Shown here: piece by piece, positions 34,502 through 43,996 of the stretch
Layout of the letters: the number at the start of each line of letters is the position of its first letter
Position numbering within the stretch: the first letter of the stretch is position 1
Source of the DNA: Paludibacteraceae bacterium
Lineage (GTDB): Bacteria; Bacteroidota; Bacteroidia; Bacteroidales; Paludibacteraceae
Length of the DNA stretch: 64,000 bases
NCBI GenBank assembly: GCA_905233375.1
Contig: CAJOEJ010000011.1
Span: 1 to 64,000 of the forward strand
Reading direction: 5' to 3'
Made by a program: the position numbers and the translations under genes
The notes under the pieces: model-generated
What the model saw: only the letters and a program-made list of their open reading frames with translations
Told to the model about the DNA's origin: nothing
Database searches by the model: none

Positions 34502-36226
34502 AACGCTGTCTTCCCCTAACAACTCCTGCATTTGTTCCAATTCGTCGTTGCTCAGCGACTTGTTACGGTCGTTGACGCCCATAAGCGGTCCGAAGAACAC
34601 CTTCAGCAACGCACGACCGATGACCTTGCGGAAACTGAACTTGGGATTCTTGGCATCTCCGCTTACCGGCACATCCAAAATAATCATGTCTTGCGCGGAA
34701 GTGAGCAGTTTGAAGCCCGCCCGCACAGGGATATTCTTATACGGTGCCTTGGTAAGCAGCTCTTTTCTGCCTACACGGGGATGATCGATCTCCAGCCGGT
34801 TGGTGCCGTTCATCCTGCCGTTCACCACTTCTATCTTGCTGTCCAGCATCAGGATACCGCCATCCAAAGGATAGCCGGTATAGTTGCGGCAAAGCGGGCT
34901 GAAGTCCTTGAGGTTCACTCCTTTCAGGTTGAGTGCAAGACGCATATCCTGCTTGCTCCAGTCCAGGCCTCCCAAATAATCGGCTTTCAAACGGGCGCCG
35001 GACGACAATTCCGCGTTGACAGTTACGTTGTTACGTCCGTTGTTCGCGATATTTGCGCCCTCCACCGTCAGGGTCTTGACGGCATATTCCCAGTTATGCT
35101 TCATGGAATAATCGTGGTAGCACAGGTCATGACCCGTGATTTGCACTTTCTTTGCCATCCACACAAGCGGCTTGGAGGAAACATCCTTCTTCGGTGATTC
35201 AGGCATAACGGAATCCTGCCCCCTCTCGTCTGATTCGGACGATTTCATGAGCCGCGAGAGCGTATTCCAGGACTCATGCACTTCATAATCACCTGTTATT
35301 CCGCTGATAGTAAGGCTGTCCAAGATGAAGGTGTTGGTGTTCAGGTCGCCTTTATTAACCACCACACGCAACTCGTCCAAGGCTGCCACCTGGTCGTCAT
35401 GCGTGTCGCGGATACTCAAACCGGACATCGACAAACCGCCTTTCATCTGGATATTGTTGATATTGTCCAGACTTCCGTCTATGTGTACCGATCCGTTGAG
35501 CACAGCGCCCAAGCCGGATATATTCAGGTAGTCTTGCACAAGCGGCAGAACCACATCGGTATGTACATCCTGCAGGTTCAGCTTGACGGCATAGCGGTTC
35601 GATTTCATCTTGTACCCTGCTACCACGCCTACTCGTCCGCCCGTCGGAAGACCGAAATCAAGTCCCGCATTGGTCTGCGTATTGTCGAAGTACAAACCCG
35701 GAATACGAAGCGATATATCCTCCACTTTCCATTGCTTGTCCGTTACTACATCGCGGTAACGGATAGCGCTGTTATCTATCCGAATATCGTTAAGAGAAAT
35801 TTTCCAACTGCTCTTCGCGGTATCCGCAGGCAAACTGTCTGATTTGGAGAAACGCTCTATGATGTCGGAGAAATTGAGCTTGTCGTTGGATTTGAGCACT
35901 TGTCCGTTGAACCTGTCAAGGTGGATCGCACGCACTTTGACGCGTTTGGCGATCAGTTGCGGCCAGGCGATACGGACATACAAACGGTCAAAAGAAATGA
36001 AGTTCGTTTCACCGTTTTGCTCCTTGCACTCAAAGTCCTTCACGCTCACGCCTCCCCAGAAAGGATTAATGATGACCTGCTCTGTATGGAGCTGGCGACC
36101 GACGATCGACTCGCCGTGGTTATTGACCACATATTTGGCAACGGGCGAAGCAACGGCTAAAATCAATCCAAAAAGGAGCACTATTGCTAGTGCTCCCCAT
36201 CCTACTATCTTCAGAATCTTTTTCAT
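34409..36226 (-). CDS. AsmA/DUF748-family membrane-anchored protein
   Basis: 605 aa. One N-terminal membrane helix ('IVGWGALAIVLLFGLILAVA', about 7-26) anchors a long periplasmic beta-rich region built of repeated 'L.l.gl...' strands, as in AsmA/DUF748 proteins thought to bridge inner and outer membranes for lipid transport. The last 31 residues are encoded opposite the 3' end of recQ and are Ser/Ala-rich and low in conservation signals. It follows tsf by 33 bp, within a 23-bp tandem duplication, and may be cotranscribed with it. Confidence 0.8.
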   Translation of the reverse strand: MKKILKIVGWGALAIVLLFGLILAVASPVAKYVVNNHGESIVGRQLHTEQVIINPFWGGVSVKDFECKEQNGETNFISFDRLYVRIAWPQLIAKRVKVRAIHLDRFNGQVLKSNDKLNFSDIIERFSKSDSLPADTAKSSWKISLNDIRIDNSAIRYRDVVTDKQWKVEDISLRIPGLYFDNTQTNAGLDFGLPTGGRVGVVAGYKMKSNRYAVKLNLQDVHTDVVLPLVQDYLNISGLGAVLNGSVHIDGSLDNINNIQMKGGLSMSGLSIRDTHDDQVAALDELRVVVNKGDLNTNTFILDSLTISGITGDYEVHESWNTLSRLMKSSESDERGQDSVMPESPKKDVSSKPLVWMAKKVQITGHDLCYHDYSMKHNWEYAVKTLTVEGANIANNGRNNVTVNAELSSGARLKADYLGGLDWSKQDMRLALNLKGVNLKDFSPLCRNYTGYPLDGGILMLDSKIEVVNGRMNGTNRLEIDHPRVGRKELLTKAPYKNIPVRAGFKLLTSAQDMIILDVPVSGDAKNPKFSFRKVIGRALLKVFFGPLMGVNDRNKSLSNDELEQMQELLGEDSVLFLRNDTTSQGAANVAMSASDSVGFSEVGE

Positions 36227-36267
36227 GAATGAATCATTATTCTGTTCATGGATGAATCATTATTCTG
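36221..36267. repeat. 23-bp tandem duplication between tsf and the DUF748 gene
   Basis: On the minus strand CAGAATAATGATTCAT occurs twice, 23 bp apart. The first copy contains the tsf stop codon; the second ends at the ATG of the next gene. Copies differ at one position in 23. Confidence 0.8.
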
Positions 36268-37252
36268 CAGACAGTGTGATACGACGGAAGTCAAGGATCT
36301 GAACGCCTTTCGCTTTGAGGACATCCTTCACCAGTTCTTTGGACTCGCTCATGATGTACGCCTGCTCAACGAGTGTGTTCTCTTTGAGGAACTTACCCAG
36401 ACGGCCTTGCGCAATCATCTCGATTTTCTTAGCCTGGTTAGCAAGGTTAGCCTCTGCCTCTGCGGCTACGGTAGCCTTGATTTCACGTGCCTGCTGAGCC
36501 TGCTCTGCGGTGATCCATCCCTTTGTCTGGTTGGACTCGATATGCTCATCGGTGTCCACGTGTGCGGGGTTGATACCTGCCTTGCGGAGCGCGTTCTCAA
36601 CTGCTTTGTTGATCTCGTCCTGTTTGGTCTTCTCGATGGCAACAGCCAACTCGTGCTGTTTAACCTCCTCGGCTACATGATCCGCGTCAAGCGCGATAGG
36701 ACTCATGGCTGCAACCTGCATGGAGATTCCATGAACGGTTTCGTGCTCACTACCCTCAGCAGCGGCTACGAGCGAGCTCAGTTTGTTACCGAGGTGGTTG
36801 TACGCATCCACTACGGGAGCCTCGAGGCACGCGTAGTCAGCCAACTCCATCTTCTCACCCGTTACGCCGGAGCGCTCGGTGATGATCTCTACTACAGTAA
36901 AGTTACCGATTTTGAGCGCCTTGAGTTCCTCTGCGGTACGCACTTTGTTATCCAAAGCGGCGTCGAGAATCAGTTTTACCATACCAACGAAGTCTTCGTT
37001 CTTAGCCACGAAATCGGTCTCGCACTTCACGCCAACGATAGCGCCGAAGTTACCTTTTACTTTACCGAGAACGCATCCTTCCGAAGCCTCACGGTCGCTA
37101 CGTTTAGCTGCGATAGCCTGTCCACGCTTGCGGAGCAGGTCCTTCGCTACTTCGAAATCACCGTTTGCCTCTTCGAGGGCTTTCTTTACGTCCATCATAC
37201 CTGCGCCGGTAATATCGCGCAGTTTCTTGATATCAGCTAATGTAACTGCCAT
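36260..37252 (-). CDS. tsf: Elongation factor Ts
   Basis: 330 aa. EF-Ts recycles EF-Tu by releasing GDP. The N-terminal UBA-like domain 'LADIKKLRDITGAGMMDVKKAL' and the core motif 'CETDFVAKN' are both intact. The protein is longer than the approximately 280-aa enterobacterial form, as usual in Bacteroidota. It follows rpsB by 2 bp in the classical rpsB-tsf order. Confidence 0.97.
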   Translation of the reverse strand: MAVTLADIKKLRDITGAGMMDVKKALEEANGDFEVAKDLLRKRGQAIAAKRSDREASEGCVLGKVKGNFGAIVGVKCETDFVAKNEDFVGMVKLILDAALDNKVRTAEELKALKIGNFTVVEIITERSGVTGEKMELADYACLEAPVVDAYNHLGNKLSSLVAAAEGSEHETVHGISMQVAAMSPIALDADHVAEEVKQHELAVAIEKTKQDEINKAVENALRKAGINPAHVDTDEHIESNQTKGWITAEQAQQAREIKATVAAEAEANLANQAKKIEMIAQGRLGKFLKENTLVEQAYIMSESKELVKDVLKAKGVQILDFRRITLSAE

Positions 37253-37254
37253 AA

Positions 37255-38094
37255 TTATGCCTCCTCTTCTTTAGCTTCTTCCTTTGCTTCTGCTACTTTC
37301 TCAGCCTCTGCTTTGGGAGCAGCTTTGCGGATACGCTGACGACGCTCTTTGGGAGCCGGAGCTTCAGTGGCTGCCTGTGCCTCTGCTGCTTCCTCGTCTG
37401 CTTTCTCTACTTTACGCTCCTCGAGTCCCTCCTTGATAGCGTCGCAAACAGCGCTGAGGATGAGGTCGATAGCCTTGGTAGCGTCATCGTTAGCAGGGAT
37501 AACGAAATCAATGTTGTTGGGATTCGAGTTCGTATCTACGATAGCGAATACAGGAATACCCAGACGGTTTGCCTCGGCAACAGCAATCTTCTCCTTGATG
37601 ACATCCACAACGAACACAGCGCTCGGCAGACGAGTCATATCGGCGATAGAGCCAAGGTTCTTCTCCAGTTTCTCACGCTGACGTGCGATTTGCAGTTTCT
37701 CACGCTTCGAAACGTTATCCAGCGTACCATCGGTCGTCATCTTGTCGATCTGGCTCATTTTCTTCACAGCCTTGCGGATGGTCGGGAAGTTGGTGAGCAT
37801 ACCACCAGCCCAACGCTCTGTGATGTACGGCATGCCTACTTCTTGCGCATGAGCAGCAATGACTTCCTGAGCCTGCTTTTTCGTGCCAACGAAGAGGACC
37901 TTGCGTCCGCTGCGAGCCAAGTTTTTCAATGCCTCTGCAGCCTCTTCGATTTTAACGGCTGTTTTGTTGAGGTCGATGATGTGGATACCGTTACGCTCCA
38001 TGTAGATGTAGGGAGCCATAGCCGGGTTCCATTTGCGTTTGAGGTGACCAAAGTGTGCGCCAGCCTCGAGAAGTTGATCAAAATTTGTTCTCAT
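37255..38094 (-). CDS. rpsB: 30S ribosomal protein S2
   Basis: The start is at the ATG at 38094 ('MRTNFDQLLEAGAHFGHLKR'), giving 279 aa; the track ORF adds 19 non-homologous residues. Conserved S2 blocks include 'WNPAMAPYIYMERNGIHIIDL', 'FVGTKKQAQ' and 'ERWAGGMLTNF'. The C-terminal 50 residues are a low-complexity tail of Ala, Glu and Lys ending in a Glu run, beyond the usual S2 fold. Confidence 0.97.
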   Translation of the reverse strand: MRTNFDQLLEAGAHFGHLKRKWNPAMAPYIYMERNGIHIIDLNKTAVKIEEAAEALKNLARSGRKVLFVGTKKQAQEVIAAHAQEVGMPYITERWAGGMLTNFPTIRKAVKKMSQIDKMTTDGTLDNVSKREKLQIARQREKLEKNLGSIADMTRLPSAVFVVDVIKEKIAVAEANRLGIPVFAIVDTNSNPNNIDFVIPANDDATKAIDLILSAVCDAIKEGLEERKVEKADEEAAEAQAATEAPAPKERRQRIRKAAPKAEAEKVAEAKEEAKEEEA

Positions 38095-38389
38095 TCGCGT
38101 TCGGCAATCGGATTGCAAAGGTTTATACCGCTCCGCTAAATAAACGGGCAACCGATGCCTCCGCTCTTCCCACCGGGTGCACTACGTTAGCGCCCGTCGG
38201 GAACCCTCTATGCCGACCAAGAGGGGAAAATAATGAATAATTAATTAATTTATAAGCTCCGTTCATTTTGGAATACTCTTTCACGCGCATAACACATTAT
38301 TAAATATACGCGCACGCACATGCGTTTGAGACTCCAAAACAATCGTGTGGTAGTCCCGAAGGAATCCACACGATTTGGAGTTGTACGTA
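38095..38389 (-). promoter_or_regulatory. Structured leader between rpsI and rpsB
   Basis: 295 bp without a gene. On the minus strand, just after rpsI, CTCCAAATCGTGTGG pairs with CCACACGATTGTTTTGGAG (strong stem). A GC hairpin CCGACGGGCGC / TGCACCCGGTGG lies nearer the rpsB start, and A/T-rich sequence separates them. No T-run follows the first stem. It may be an attenuator or autoregulatory leader for rpsB-tsf. This is an inference from structure only. Confidence 0.5.
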
Positions 38390-38776
38390 TTAACGCTTGC
38401 TGAACTGGAAGTGCTTACGTGCTTTGGGCTGACCCGGTTTCTTACGCTCAACCTCACGAGCGTCACGAGTCATGAAGCCTTCCGCCTTCAATGCAGCTTT
38501 GTCTTCCGGATTGATTTTCACCAGTGCGCGTGCGATAGCGAGACGGAGCGCCTCTGCCTGACCTTTGAAGCCACCGCCATCAAGAGTAACCTTGATATCG
38601 TATTTCTCAGCCACGCCGAGTTTGTTCAGCGGCTGGAGAACGATGTAGCGCAGAATAGAAGACGGGAAATACGTCTCGATGTCGCGGCCGTTGATAACGA
38701 TTTTGCCGGCACCTTCATTTACGTAAACGCGGGCTACTGCCTCTTTACGACGTCCTAATGCATTAACTGTTTCCAT
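38390..38776 (-). CDS. rpsI: 30S ribosomal protein S9
   Basis: 128 aa. Typical S9 with 'NALGRRKEAVARVYV', 'GGGFKGQAEALRLAIARAL' and the basic C-terminus ending 'HFQFSKR', which reaches the ribosomal P site. It lies 9 bp after rplM. Confidence 0.98.
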   Translation of the reverse strand: METVNALGRRKEAVARVYVNEGAGKIVINGRDIETYFPSSILRYIVLQPLNKLGVAEKYDIKVTLDGGGFKGQAEALRLAIARALVKINPEDKAALKAEGFMTRDAREVERKKPGQPKARKHFQFSKR

Positions 38777-38785
38777 GTACTTCTA

Positions 38786-39241
38786 TTATTTGAGTGTGTT
38801 AATATCAATTTGTTTGGGTTGCTGAGCCTGCATGTTGTGCTCTGCTCCTGCAAAAATATACAGGTTGGTAATTTGGCGTGCGCCGAGACGGTTCTTCGGG
38901 AGCATGCCTTTTACTACGCGGCGAACGAGTTTGTCTGCGCCCTTAGCCATAAGGTCAGCCGGAGTGAACTCACGCTGTCCACCGGGGAAACCGGTATAGC
39001 GAACGTACACACGGTCGTTCCATTTTTTACCTGTCAGCTGCACTTTGTCAGCATTGATGATGATCACGTTGTCACCACAATCCACGTTCGGAGTGTAGGA
39101 CGGTTTGTACTTGCCACGCAGCAGTTTTGCTACTTTGGAGCACATACGGCCAAGAATCTGACCCTCAGCGTCAACAACTACCCACTCTTTCTTGGCGGTA
39201 GCTTTGTTTACAGACACTGTCTTGTAAGAATTGTATTCCAT
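38786..39241 (-). CDS. rplM: 50S ribosomal protein L13
   Basis: The start at 39241 ('MEYNSYKTVSVNKATAKKEW') gives 151 aa and fits L13; the track ORF adds 18 leader codons. Conserved blocks: 'VVVDAEGQILGRMCSKVAKLLRGK', 'VIIINADKVQLTGKKW' and 'MLPKNRLG'. First gene of the ribosomal operon rplM-rpsI-rpsB-tsf, with a promoter at 39364-39395 and a leader of about 115 nt. Confidence 0.98.
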   Translation of the reverse strand: MEYNSYKTVSVNKATAKKEWVVVDAEGQILGRMCSKVAKLLRGKYKPSYTPNVDCGDNVIIINADKVQLTGKKWNDRVYVRYTGFPGGQREFTPADLMAKGADKLVRRVVKGMLPKNRLGARQITNLYIFAGAEHNMQAQQPKQIDINTLK

Positions 39242-39363
39242 TAATTTTGTTTGTTTTAGGTAAAATCGACGGACATCTATTAAGCCTCTTGGCACCGCCC
39301 AATTTTACGATTAATAAATATGTACTTCATGTGTCCGCGTGTACTACACACGCAAAACGGCTG

Positions 39364-39395
39364 CAAAATTACTACTTTTTTTTGACATGACCAAA
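39364..39395 (-). promoter_or_regulatory. Promoter of the rplM operon
   Basis: Minus strand shows TTTGG, spacer, then TAATTTTG. Confidence 0.85.
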
Positions 39396-39523
39396 TTTTT
39401 TAACGAAAAAAATCAAAAAAAATGCATTTTGGCATCCAAATGTTAAAATGAGCGTTATAGAAGGTCTGTTTGCGACGTCACAAAGTTACGTTATCATGGC
39501 TTTTAAACGGCTCCAGAGACACA

Positions 39524-39650
39524 AAAAAGTATATATACTAAAGTATATATAGTATTTGTGCGCTATGTACATTTTTTGTGATCCATCCTTGGGCAATCCT
39601 TGGGGGATCGTTGGGCGATCCTTTGGTCGGATCTGGTCTCGAGCTTATCC
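39524..39650. repeat. Repeat element with 11-bp array and TATATA arm, copy B
   Basis: AAAAAAGTATATATACTAAA, then units ATCCTTGGGCA (39585), ATCCTTGGGGG (39596), ATCGTTGGGCG (39607), ATCCTTTGGTCGG (39618) and ATCTGGTCTCG (39631). It matches 14577-14700 read on the other strand. It lies between rplM and ddh, in a 760-bp region without genes. Confidence 0.85.
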
Positions 39651-39702
39651 CGATTGTTACAAGGGCTCTTTTCGCATGGTTTGACAAAAAAATCAGAATA
39701 TA

Positions 39703-39734
39703 TTTGCGTATGTCAATTTTTTTGTGTACCTTTG
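39703..39734 (+). promoter_or_regulatory. Promoter of ddh
   Basis: TTTGC, spacer, TACCTTTG. The leader to the ddh ATG is about 265 nt. Confidence 0.85.
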
Positions 39735-39785
39735 CAGCCGAAAAGGATTAAAACGGGATACAACAGCATTCGTGTCCTCTAAAAA

Positions 39786-39928
39786 TAGAAAAAAACAAAC
39801 AAAACCCTTTTGAATGATTAAGAGCTCCGCTCCTTGTGTCAATTGCTGCTAAAAAGTTCTCAAAAATAAATTTTCAGATCCTTTTTATCATCAATTACCA
39901 CAACTCTGCGAGTTTAATCATTCAAAAG
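39786..39928 (+). repeat. Dispersed hairpin element, copy 2, in the ddh leader
   Basis: 39786-39819 repeats 4737-4770. CTTTTGAATGATTAA (39807-39821) pairs perfectly over 15 bp with TTAATCATTCAAAAG (39914-39928). A further partial copy of the right arm (AAATCCTTCAAAAGACAT) follows near 39966. The element is part of the ddh transcript and could be a leader structure. Confidence 0.75.
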
Positions 39929-40003
39929 ACATAAACATAAAAAAAAATAACCCAACTCTACAAGTTAAATCCTTCAAAAGACATAGATTATATATAAATA
40001 ATT

Positions 40004-40861
40004 ATGATACGAGTAGCGATATTAGGATACGGCAATATCGGTCGGGCGGCGGAGCAAGCCATATTGTCAGCGCCGGACATGACGTTAGCCGGCATCTATC
40101 ATCATGATTCATGCCTGGAGTGCATTGACTCGGATGTGGTTCTGCTGTGTACTCCGACACGCGAGGTGCAGAAGTTCGCGACGGTTCTGGCGGCACGAGG
40201 CATATGCACAGTGGACAGTTTTGATATACACGGACAAATCTGGGAGCTGCGCAGCGCCTTGGACGCTGTGTGTCAGGTTCATAAGAGCGTGAGTATCGTT
40301 TCGGCGGGCTGGGATCCGGGATCGGACAGTATGGTACGCGCGCTATTGACCGCCTTAGCTCCCAAAGGTATCACCTACACCAATTTCGGCCCCGGACGTT
40401 CGATGGGTCACTCGGTCGCTGCAAAAGCGATTAAAGGTGTAAAGAACGCGCTGAGCATGACGATCCCGTTGGGAACGGGTGTTCACCGCCGCATGGTGTA
40501 TATCGAACTGGAAGAAGGCGCGGATTTCAAAACGGTGGAAGCAGCTATCCTCGCGGACGACTATTTTGCGCATGACGAGACACATGTTATTGCGGTGGAG
40601 AGTGTCGAAGCCCTCAATAATGTGGCGCATGGTGTCAATTTGGTTCGTTCGGGCGTGTCGGGAGAAACACACAACCAGCGTTTTGAGTTCAACATGACGA
40701 TTAACAATCCGGCGCTGACCGGTCAGGTAATGGTCAGTTGTGCCCGCGCGGCGTTCCGTCTGAAAACGCGTGGCGGTTTCGGAGCAAAGACAATGATCGA
40801 GTTGGCACCTATAGACCTCTTACCGGGTAGTACCGAACAACTTGTCAAAGCATTGGTGTAA
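40004..40861 (+). CDS. ddh: meso-Diaminopimelate D-dehydrogenase
   Basis: 285 aa. Ddh makes meso-diaminopimelate in one NADPH-dependent step from tetrahydrodipicolinate, for cell wall and lysine synthesis. The Rossmann motif 'ILGYGNIGRAAE' is at the N-terminus; 'AGWDPGSDS' and 'NFGPGRSMGHSVA' are the substrate-binding signatures. Length is slightly below the usual 300-326. It has its own promoter and a long leader with a hairpin element. A secreted hydrolase gene starts 2 bp after its stop. Confidence 0.95.
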   Translation: MIRVAILGYGNIGRAAEQAILSAPDMTLAGIYHHDSCLECIDSDVVLLCTPTREVQKFATVLAARGICTVDSFDIHGQIWELRSALDAVCQVHKSVSIVSAGWDPGSDSMVRALLTALAPKGITYTNFGPGRSMGHSVAAKAIKGVKNALSMTIPLGTGVHRRMVYIELEEGADFKTVEAAILADDYFAHDETHVIAVESVEALNNVAHGVNLVRSGVSGETHNQRFEFNMTINNPALTGQVMVSCARAAFRLKTRGGFGAKTMIELAPIDLLPGSTEQLVKALV

Positions 40862-40862
40862 G

Positions 40863-41954
40863 ATGAAACGCATGATATTCATAGGACTTTTGGTGTCAGC
40901 GAGCCTTTATGGTTTCGCGTCACGGCGCATGAGCGAACATGTGTTGCGCTACACTTCCTTGGACGAGCGCGGCGACACTTTGACCCTTTCAGGCAAAGTA
41001 TCCGTTCCGAAAAGCGGTTCCGCTAAAGGTATCATCCTGCTGACCCATTACACCATTTACAGCCTCGATGAAGCACCTTCCAACAAAGCGGTGAGAAAAG
41101 GTCTGGAGACCAAGTTGTTCTATCGGGATTATATCCTTGTTATCCCTGATTATGAGGGTTATGGCAGTTCACATGACCGTGTTCCACCCTATCTGTGCGG
41201 CACACTCACAGCGCGTCAGTGTGTAGATATGTATCTGGCAGCACAACCGTTGCTGGACTCGCTCACAAACGGGAAGCCTACCGACAGCCTTTATATCATG
41301 GGTTTCTCGCAAGGCGGAGCGACTGCCTTGTGGACGCTGAAACTGATAGAAGAGCAATATGCGGACAAGCTGTTCGTCAAAGGCTGTTTTGCGGGAAGCG
41401 GGCCGTACGACGTGGCTGCAACCTACGATGATGCTATCCAGCGCAACGATGCCGGTTTCCCCGCCACGATTCCTATGCTCGTCATGGGAACGAACACCGC
41501 CTACGACCTGCACTTACATACCGATTCGCTCTATACACGGGAATTGAAAGAAATATATGACACGTATATCGCCCCGAAGAAATTAGGGCTGATCCCTATC
41601 CTTCTCAAGATGCCCCATGCCAATTTGAACTATTGGCTCACGGAACAGGGACGTGACAAAAGTCATCCGCAGACACGACGTCTGTACGAAGGTCTGCTTC
41701 GCTCGAGTCTGGTTCATTTCCCGATGGACGAGCATCCGGTCGGTCAGGATACGATATGCCCCTCATGGCAGCCTAAAACTCCCACGTACGTCTTCCATTC
41801 GACAACGGACGACATCGTCAATTACTGCAATGCAGCCCACTTGGAACGTTGTTGGAAAGAAGTACCGACCGTTACATTCGATTTCGGCGACTACGGCAGT
41901 CATCTGCGTTCTATCCGCCTGTTTACCAAGTGGGTACGCGAGCAACTGCCTTAA
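40863..41954 (+). CDS. Secreted alpha/beta-hydrolase
   Basis: The ATG at 40863 gives 363 aa with a signal peptide ('MKRMIFIGLLVSASLYGFAS'). The serine nucleophile lies in 'MGFSQGG', the acid is probably in 'STTDDIV' and the histidine in 'YGSHLRS', giving a complete triad. It resembles secreted lipase/prolyl-peptidase-like hydrolases of Bacteroidetes; substrate not deducible. It follows ddh by 1 bp and its 3' end overlaps the convergent fbp gene by 4 bp. Confidence 0.82.
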   Translation: MKRMIFIGLLVSASLYGFASRRMSEHVLRYTSLDERGDTLTLSGKVSVPKSGSAKGIILLTHYTIYSLDEAPSNKAVRKGLETKLFYRDYILVIPDYEGYGSSHDRVPPYLCGTLTARQCVDMYLAAQPLLDSLTNGKPTDSLYIMGFSQGGATALWTLKLIEEQYADKLFVKGCFAGSGPYDVAATYDDAIQRNDAGFPATIPMLVMGTNTAYDLHLHTDSLYTRELKEIYDTYIAPKKLGLIPILLKMPHANLNYWLTEQGRDKSHPQTRRLYEGLLRSSLVHFPMDEHPVGQDTICPSWQPKTPTYVFHSTTDDIVNYCNAAHLERCWKEVPTVTFDFGDYGSHLRSIRLFTKWVREQLP

Positions 41955-43903
41955 CGCTCACGCAGCAAACCGGTCTGGTAAGCACGCAAGAGTTGTTCGA
42001 GAGAGTCTATCTGCCCCAGCAACTCTTTTCCTTTGTCCGTATCTTTGATACGGATACGCTTCCCGGAAAAATCCTGGAGCAACGTGCGATTGTGTATATC
42101 CGATCCGGAGAGAATCGCCTGCTCGCGGCTCTCGAACGACTCGTGCTCGACCAGTTGGATGCCGTGACTGTTATAGATGAGCGTGTATCCGGCAATACCT
42201 GTCTTCTCCTGATAGGGCTTTGAAAAGCCGCCGTCAATGACAAAGCGTTTTCCGTTCGCCCGCATGGGTGTCTCGCCTTTGATGGTACGTACCGGCACAT
42301 GCCCGTTCACGATACGTCCGCTCTTGGGATCCAGCCCGAACTCGGTGAGTATCTGCTCGCAGACCTTCTCGTCGTCCGCCAAGGAGAAATACGCGCCTTT
42401 CTTCTCCTCGTGCGTGCTCTTGTCCGCCAGGAAATAGCGTTCGAAAGTCGTCATCTTATCCTTGTTATAGAGCGGCGAGAACTCACCTTCCCACAGATAC
42501 AGCATATAATCCAAGGCATTCTGTTTGCTCTCCCCTTTTCCGTAATACGCCTGGCGTATGATCTCGTCCGTGCGGTCCATCAGCGCTTTGCCGCTCACCC
42601 TCTTGCCGCACACCTCCGCCTCGGAGAACGAGCCGTCCGCATTGAGCGGGATAGCGGCGTGGTACAACAGGAATCCGTTGCGAACCAGGTACAGCGACCC
42701 GTGTTCGTATAGCATTCGCAGGTGTCGCTGCATTTTCTCGGACTTGCGGAAGGAGCGCCACAACTGACTCATCAGATCCTCTTCCTCCTGACTTAGTGCA
42801 TAGGGGTCGTCGGGACGAATGGTAGGCAAATTATCATCCAGTAACGGCGCTCCGTCAAAGGTCCAATGCCCGTCCACGAGGGTCAGATGTTCAAGCACGG
42901 CGCGGTGGTCCATATGCCACTCGGGATGACGGCGGACGGTTTGTCCCTCCAGCTTGAACTGGATGATAGAGATGGCTTTGTGCATCTTCGCCATCAGTTG
43001 TGCGGAACGAGTCAGACGCGGGTTGTTCTCAAAATCCTTGGTCTGCCAAATCGTACAGGGGTCCGTGCCATATACCGTCATGGCGAAGTTGGCAAGCGGA
43101 AGGAGGTTGATACCGTATCCCTCTTCGAGCGTCTCTATGTTCGCATAGCGGATACTCACCCGCAGTACCGTCGCGAGCAATGCCAGGTTTCCGTTCATAG
43201 CCCCCATCCACTCGATGTCGTGGTTTCCCCACTGGATATCATAGTCGCGAACGGTAGAGAGGACATCGAGAATCTTGCTTGCACCCGGTCCTCTGTCGAA
43301 GATGTCACCCACGATATGCAGGGTGTCTATCGTCAGAGAATGAATGAGATAACAGATGGCGATGAGGAGCTGGTCGGCACAACCGGTCTCGATGATGGCA
43401 TCGATGATGGCGGTGTAATAGGTCTGCCGGTCGTGCTGCTCCAAGTTGGTCTCATGCAGCAGTTCCTTGATGATATAGGCATAGTCGGCTGGCAACAGTT
43501 TGTGTACTTTCGACCGGCTGTACTTGATCGTCACCGCGCGGGCTATATCCACCACCTGATGAATCATCTTGCGATACCACGCCTCCATCTCTTCCCCGGA
43601 GAGCGAGTGACGGATCAGTTCGATCCGCTCGTCAGGATAGTAGATCAAGGCACAGAGGGCACGTTTGTCCTCCTCGCTCATATGATCCGCATAGACCTCA
43701 TCCACTTTCCTGCGCACGACCCCGGAGGCGTTTTTGATCATATGAATGAAAGCCAAAGACTCTCCGTGCAGGTCACTCACAAAATGCTCTGTACCCTTCG
43801 GCAACGAGAGGATAGCACGCAGGTTAACCAACTCCGTTACCACCGCCTGGGAGTTGGGGAATTTCTCACTAAGCAAACGTAAATAGCGCTCGTCCGTCAT
43901 CAT
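41951..43903 (-). CDS. fbp: Fructose-1,6-bisphosphatase class 3
   Basis: 650 aa, the large class III FBPase of Firmicutes and Bacteroidetes, catalysing the gluconeogenic hydrolysis of fructose 1,6-bisphosphate. It is built on a metallophosphoesterase core: 'FVSDLHGE' (about 42-49), 'GDIFDRGPG' and 'GNHDIEW' supply the metal ligands, with 'NGHVPV' further on. Two ATG codons occur at the start (43903 and 43900). Promoter at 43927-43958, back to back with that of hpf. Confidence 0.96.
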   Translation of the reverse strand: MMTDERYLRLLSEKFPNSQAVVTELVNLRAILSLPKGTEHFVSDLHGESLAFIHMIKNASGVVRRKVDEVYADHMSEEDKRALCALIYYPDERIELIRHSLSGEEMEAWYRKMIHQVVDIARAVTIKYSRSKVHKLLPADYAYIIKELLHETNLEQHDRQTYYTAIIDAIIETGCADQLLIAICYLIHSLTIDTLHIVGDIFDRGPGASKILDVLSTVRDYDIQWGNHDIEWMGAMNGNLALLATVLRVSIRYANIETLEEGYGINLLPLANFAMTVYGTDPCTIWQTKDFENNPRLTRSAQLMAKMHKAISIIQFKLEGQTVRRHPEWHMDHRAVLEHLTLVDGHWTFDGAPLLDDNLPTIRPDDPYALSQEEEDLMSQLWRSFRKSEKMQRHLRMLYEHGSLYLVRNGFLLYHAAIPLNADGSFSEAEVCGKRVSGKALMDRTDEIIRQAYYGKGESKQNALDYMLYLWEGEFSPLYNKDKMTTFERYFLADKSTHEEKKGAYFSLADDEKVCEQILTEFGLDPKSGRIVNGHVPVRTIKGETPMRANGKRFVIDGGFSKPYQEKTGIAGYTLIYNSHGIQLVEHESFESREQAILSGSDIHNRTLLQDFSGKRIRIKDTDKGKELLGQIDSLEQLLRAYQTGLLRER

Positions 43904-43926
43904 AATTCAAATCGTTCTTTTTGGCG

Positions 43927-43958
43927 TGCAAAATTACAAAAAAAATCGCACATATGCA
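43927..43958 (-). promoter_or_regulatory. Promoter of fbp
   Basis: Minus strand shows TTTGC, spacer, then TAATTTTG. Divergent from the hpf promoter 40 bp away. Confidence 0.85.
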
Positions 43959-43996
43959 AATAAAAACGGAAAAAAGCACTCCGACAGCACTTTTTA

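Noticed and set aside
36248-37240. 330-aa plus-strand ORF opposite tsf
   Set aside because: Antisense shadow of EF-Ts.
42866-43882. 338-aa plus-strand ORF opposite fbp
   Set aside because: Shadow frame; the metal-binding motifs are on the minus strand.
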